A DNA stretch of 64,000 nt from Sphingobium aromaticiconvertens. Its GTDB lineage: Bacteria > Pseudomonadota > Alphaproteobacteria > Sphingomonadales > Sphingomonadaceae. Below are positions 61,501-64,000 of this stretch, one piece after another; within the stretch, counting starts at the first letter, position 1, and every line of letters begins with the position of its first letter. A program made the position numbers and the translations under genes. The DNA lies in assembly GCF_037154075.1 (NCBI RefSeq), contig NZ_JBANRJ010000001.1:3343501-3407500 (forward strand). The letters run 5' to 3'. The notes beneath the pieces are model-generated. The model did not search any database, was not told the DNA's origin, and saw only the letters and a program-made list of their open reading frames with translations.

Positions 61501-61815
61501 AAAATATATATCCGTGCGTTCCTCGAACACAGCAGTCACCTGCGCAAAGCCGTTGCGGCTCAGCGATCGTGTGTGATCAAGGCCCGGAATCCCGGCGAGC
61601 GCCGTTTCGACCGTGAACGCGACCTGCTTCTCGACCTGATCGGGCGAGAGCGCGGGCGCCACGACGTTGATCTGCACCTGATTGTTGGTGATGTCGGGAA
61701 CGGCGTCGATAGGGAGCCGCAGGAGTGCGAAGATGCCCAGCAGCGCGGCTGATATGGTCAAAGCCAAGACGAGCCAACGTTTCTCGACGGCGAAGGTAAC
61801 GATGCGACCGATCAT
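58594..61815 (-). CDS. czcA: Heavy-metal RND efflux pump, CzcA family
   Basis: A 1073-residue inner-membrane RND pump with twelve membrane segments and two large periplasmic loops. The TM4 motif LDFGLIVDGAVIIVENALRR (about 420-439) has the DFG..VDGA form of divalent-cation (Zn/Co/Cd) HME pumps rather than the Cu/Ag type (A.GAMVDAA). GQEFLPQLDEGNI and PNQISRENGKRR also match CzcA. It exports metal through the CzcB adaptor and CzcC channel. It lies right of the att site and is probably not part of the conjugative element. Confidence 0.9.
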   Translation of the reverse strand: MIGRIVTFAVEKRWLVLALTISAALLGIFALLRLPIDAVPDITNNQVQINVVAPALSPDQVEKQVAFTVETALAGIPGLDHTRSLSRNGFAQVTAVFEERTDIYFARQQVAERLRTAEESLPDGVYPQMGPIATGLGDIFMWTVEFRELDQVNHRNGEPGLQKDGSYITPEGDHLVTEADKATYLRTVQDWIVTPQLKGASGLAGVDSLGGYTKQYLVVPDIQRMAAMKIAVQDLATALERNNNSVGAGVVDRNGEGLAVRVDGRIRTADELARTVIATRESVPILLSQIATVRTGQALRMGSASENGHEVVVGTAVMRIGENSRTVSTGVGERLTDIGRSLPVDVVVKPVLNRTELVNATISTVARNLAEGALLVIVVLFALLGNFRAALIAALVIPITMLLTSIGMFGAGVSANLMSLGALDFGLIVDGAVIIVENALRRLGNAQHGRQGALSLSERLGIVAASAREMIRPSVYGQAIIILVYAPLLTFSGVEGKMFEPMALTVIIALLFAFILSLTFVPATIAILLSKPVEEKEGRIIGWLRRGYEPGLDKAMRRPSATIGIAVGALALAGVAFNMLGQEFLPQLDEGNILVQAVRIPGTSVDQSQVMQFQVEKMLAHQPEVRFAFSRTGTSEIASDPMPPNATDTFVILKPKKEWPDPALSKEDLVARIEQRLSTLPGNAYEITQPIQMRFNELIAGVRGDIAVKLFGDDFGAMNAAAEQIATVLRRTAGAVDVRVEQTEGLPMLDIRPNHMAMSRIGVTAGDVQDTVAAAIGGREAGMIFEGDRRFPVVIRLSEASRSDLTQVAQLPVPTSSGAFVPLSTVADIAVVDGPNQISRENGKRRVVIQANVRGRDVASVVADARSALDAQVKLPPGAWLEWGGQFENLASARDRLLIVVPLCFALIMLLLYGALGSIRDAALVFTGVPLALIGGVLALFLRNMPFSVSAAVGFIALSGVAVLNGLVMVSSIHDLLRQGMERAQAAREGAFARLRPVAMTALVASLGFVPMALGHGAGAEVQKPLATVVIGGLISATLLTLFLLPTLYARFGGWRPKETVFAADPDRQSEGA

Positions 61816-61818
61816 GGT

Positions 61819-62967
61819 TCAGTCCTCATGTCCAGCCGCGCCCTTGCCCAGTTCGGCCTTGAGCGTGAAGCTGTTGGTGGAGGCGATCTGTTCTTCGCCG
61901 CTCAGGCCAGAGGTTACGGTGATGCTGCCGCCATTGGTGCGCCCCAATGTCACGGGTGTCGCGCGAAAGCCCGTTGCAGTCCGCACGAAGACAAAAGGCT
62001 TGTCACCGATCATCTGAACCGCAGCCGAAGGAACCGCGACTGTGCGGTTTGTACCGGCAGGGACGAGGATCGAGGCTGTCACAGTTTCACCGATGCGCCA
62101 TTGCTCCTTGCCATTGTCGATCGTGGCAATGACCGGGACAAGCCGCGTCGTTTCATCGAGTATGGGCGACACGAAGGAGACGCGCGCTTCCTGGCGGCGA
62201 TCCCCTGCAACGACCTCCACCCGTGCGCCAGGGCGCACCCGGCCGGCATCGGCAGGGAGCAGCGAGGTAGTGATGCTGACCCGCGACAGATTGGCGACGC
62301 GGAACAGTTCGGCATCGGCGGACACTTGCTGGCCCAAAATTGCCGAGCGGGCGATCACCTGACCGCTAATCGGCGATCGCACGGTGATGCGGTTAAGAGC
62401 GCCCCCGCCCCCGCCGGTCGCAGACAATTGTTGTTGGGCGAGACGCAGAGCGATGGTTGCTTCGGTCGCCGCCGTCCGCGCCGCGACGAGGTCCTGTTCC
62501 GGCGAGACACGCTCTGCAAAAAGGCGCTGTTCACGGCGCAGGTTCGATTGCGCGAGCGCCGCACGCGCGCGGGCCGCTTCTATCTCGGCCTTGAGCGACG
62601 CCGCCTCCCGGCTCTCCACTATCGCAACTGTGTCGCCACGGCGGACCGATTGGCCAAGGTTGCGGGTCAACGCAACCAGCCGTCCGCCGATCGAGGCCGA
62701 CACCACCTGAACGCCTTCGGGGTCGCCCTCGATCGTCGCCGGTATCTCAATGGCGCCTGCCGCACCGCCAACCGTTGGCCGTGTCACTTCAATACCGGCA
62801 TCAGCGATCTGCTGCGTCGACAATGTTACAGCATTGGCATCGTCCGCATGTTCGCCGGTCTCATCGGCAGCATGTTTTTCTTCGCCGGAGCCTGTCGGAT
62901 TGCCGCAATTTACAAGCGCCGCGGCCAGCAACATCGGCGCGCAGCCCCTTAAGAACATCCTGTTCAT
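61819..62967 (-). CDS. czcB: RND efflux periplasmic adaptor, CzcB family
   Basis: A 382-residue membrane-fusion protein. A possible lipoprotein signal (LAAALVNCGN, Cys at about 21) is followed by a short His/Asp/Glu-rich segment (EKHAADETGEHADDANA), a barrel-sandwich hybrid and helical hairpin (AEIEAARARAALAQSNLRRE), and beta domains (RVRPGARVEVVAGDR). It links CzcA to the outer-membrane channel. It starts four bases inside the end of the upstream czcC gene and ends 3 bases before czcA. Confidence 0.9.
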   Translation of the reverse strand: MNRMFLRGCAPMLLAAALVNCGNPTGSGEEKHAADETGEHADDANAVTLSTQQIADAGIEVTRPTVGGAAGAIEIPATIEGDPEGVQVVSASIGGRLVALTRNLGQSVRRGDTVAIVESREAASLKAEIEAARARAALAQSNLRREQRLFAERVSPEQDLVAARTAATEATIALRLAQQQLSATGGGGGALNRITVRSPISGQVIARSAILGQQVSADAELFRVANLSRVSITTSLLPADAGRVRPGARVEVVAGDRRQEARVSFVSPILDETTRLVPVIATIDNGKEQWRIGETVTASILVPAGTNRTVAVPSAAVQMIGDKPFVFVRTATGFRATPVTLGRTNGGSITVTSGLSGEEQIASTNSFTLKAELGKGAAGHED

Positions 62968-64000
62968 TGATCGCCTTCCTTGCTGTACGCCGACGTTGTC
63001 AGGCGGTCGAGGCGCGCCTGTGCGTCATGATAAGTGGCGAGCGCATCGATCGCGGCCGCTCTGGTTTCTGCAAGGGTGCGCTCGGCATCGAGCAAATCGA
63101 GCTGGCCGAATTTCCCTTCGCGATAGCCGATACGGGCAATGCGCGCCGCTTCGGTCGCCGCCGCAAGCGCAGGGCCTGATGCATTGCGGGCTGTCGTTGC
63201 GGCGTTGGCGACCTCTGCGCGGGCCGACGCTATGGACCGTTCCGCGTCAAGCAATGCCATCCGGCGTAGCGCATCGGCCTGATCCCGCTGTGCCGATGAA
63301 ACATCCACAGCCGCCCTGCCCGCGTTGAAGATGGTGAGTGGGACCGACACGCCGAAGACGGCGGCGACATCATTTGTCTGCTCAAGGCGGCGGGCGCTGG
63401 CGCTGACCGTCAGGTCGGGGATGCGCTGGCTCCGGCCCAACCGGACCCGAGCTTCCGCCACAGACACATCCGCCTGCGCGGCCGCGGCCGCCAATGTCGA
63501 ACCCGATGCGACAGGCCGGTCAGAACCGACCATATCGATCTGGTCGAACCACGCCAGATCAAGAGCGCCAACAGATCCGCCTATCAGCAGACCCAGATTT
63601 GCAGTCGTGACAGAAGCCGTCCGTTCTGCGCGTTCCACTGACCCTTCTGCGGCGATCCGGGCTACGTCTGCACGCTGCTCTTCGAGCGGCGATGCCCGGC
63701 CAGACGCCACACGAACGCGGGCGCCACGAAGAACCTCGACGGCGATCCGGGCCTGATCCCTTGCGACCTCCAGCCGGCGCTGGGCTGCCGCCGCTTCATT
63801 ATAGGCTTGGGTAACACGCAACCGCATGTCAGCGCGGGCGACCTCTGCCTCCAATCCTGCGCGATCGAGCTGGGCATTGGCAACGGCAACGCGGGCGTCG
63901 CGCTTTCCGCCCAGTTCCAGTGGAAGCGATAAGCCCGCGGTGGTCTCCGAAGACCGCATCCCCTGATAGATTCCGGTGCCCGCGACATTCTCGGTCTGGA
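62964..64000 (-). CDS. czcC: TolC-family outer-membrane channel, CzcC-like (partial)
   Basis: The C-terminal 345 codons of a TolC/CzcC outer-membrane factor; the start lies beyond the right edge. Two repeated helical halves are visible (AYNEAAAAQRRLEVARDQAR and ARIGYREGKFGQLDLLDAER), each ending in the family's EG.....LL.A.R pattern, with PLTIFNAGRAAV in between. First gene of czcCBA; overlaps czcB by four bases. Confidence 0.88.
   Translation of the reverse strand, partial: QTENVAGTGIYQGMRSSETTAGLSLPLELGGKRDARVAVANAQLDRAGLEAEVARADMRLRVTQAYNEAAAAQRRLEVARDQARIAVEVLRGARVRVASGRASPLEEQRADVARIAAEGSVERAERTASVTTANLGLLIGGSVGALDLAWFDQIDMVGSDRPVASGSTLAAAAAQADVSVAEARVRLGRSQRIPDLTVSASARRLEQTNDVAAVFGVSVPLTIFNAGRAAVDVSSAQRDQADALRRMALLDAERSIASARAEVANAATTARNASGPALAAATEAARIARIGYREGKFGQLDLLDAERTLAETRAAAIDALATYHDAQARLDRLTTSAYSKEGDQ

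Overview
The window looks like high-GC alphaproteobacterial DNA, most likely from a sphingomonad (Sphingomonas, Sphingobium, Novosphingobium or Sphingopyxis). This is inferred from gene families and gene order, not from a marker gene. Most of it (about 1 to 58,401) reads as one large metal-resistance integrative and conjugative element with a Tn4371-like backbone. It ends on the right at a 3' fragment of a tRNA-Arg(UCU) gene next to a tyrosine integrase. DNA right of 58,401 carries a czcCBA-type metal efflux operon and probably lies outside the element.

Layout. (1) 1-6214, copper resistance: multicopper oxidase (cut by the window edge), an ECF sigma / periplasmic sensor / anti-sigma operon, copC, copD, a DUF305 remnant, a Cu(I) P1B-ATPase and a CueR-type regulator. 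Three copies of one ECF-type promoter and two copies of a MerR-type promoter tie these genes into a two-layer regulon. (2) 6677-14541: an ardC antirestriction gene split in two by a 6.9-kb insertion that carries three overlapping tyrosine recombinases (a recombinase-in-trio, RIT, element) and a second, intact ardC. (3) 14670-26268: a DNA-processing block with a ParB-like protein, small DUF proteins, a 1449-residue methyltransferase / strawberry-notch helicase, a Toprim protein and a DUF2493 protein. (4) 26307-28937: an arsR-arsC-acr3-arsH arsenic operon as cargo. (5) 29514-32882: small element genes and regulators. (6) 32891-38992: repA with iterons inside its own 3' end, parA and an RHH partner, traF, a lytic transglycosylase and the relaxase. 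(7) 39161-42620: an AAA+ ATPase and subtilisin pair resembling the IetAS plasmid-stability and anti-phage system. (8) 42774-55236: traG/virD4 and a trbBCDEJKLFGI type IV secretion operon. (9) 55315-58401: a LysR regulator, the integrase and the attachment site. (10) 58594-64000: czcA, czcB and partial czcC on the minus strand.

The parts fit together as a self-transmissible element. The relaxase, TraG and Trb channel move the DNA. ArdC proteins, the methyltransferase-helicase, ParB and Toprim probably help the DNA establish itself. RepA, ParA and the iterons probably maintain the excised form. The IetAS-like pair may stabilise or defend it. Copper and arsenic genes are the selectable cargo.

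The most unusual non-coding signals are phased 8-bp arrays of CGTAAATC-like units at four loci, and a covarying GGGGATGGTCCCC hairpin at a fixed distance upstream of three start codons.
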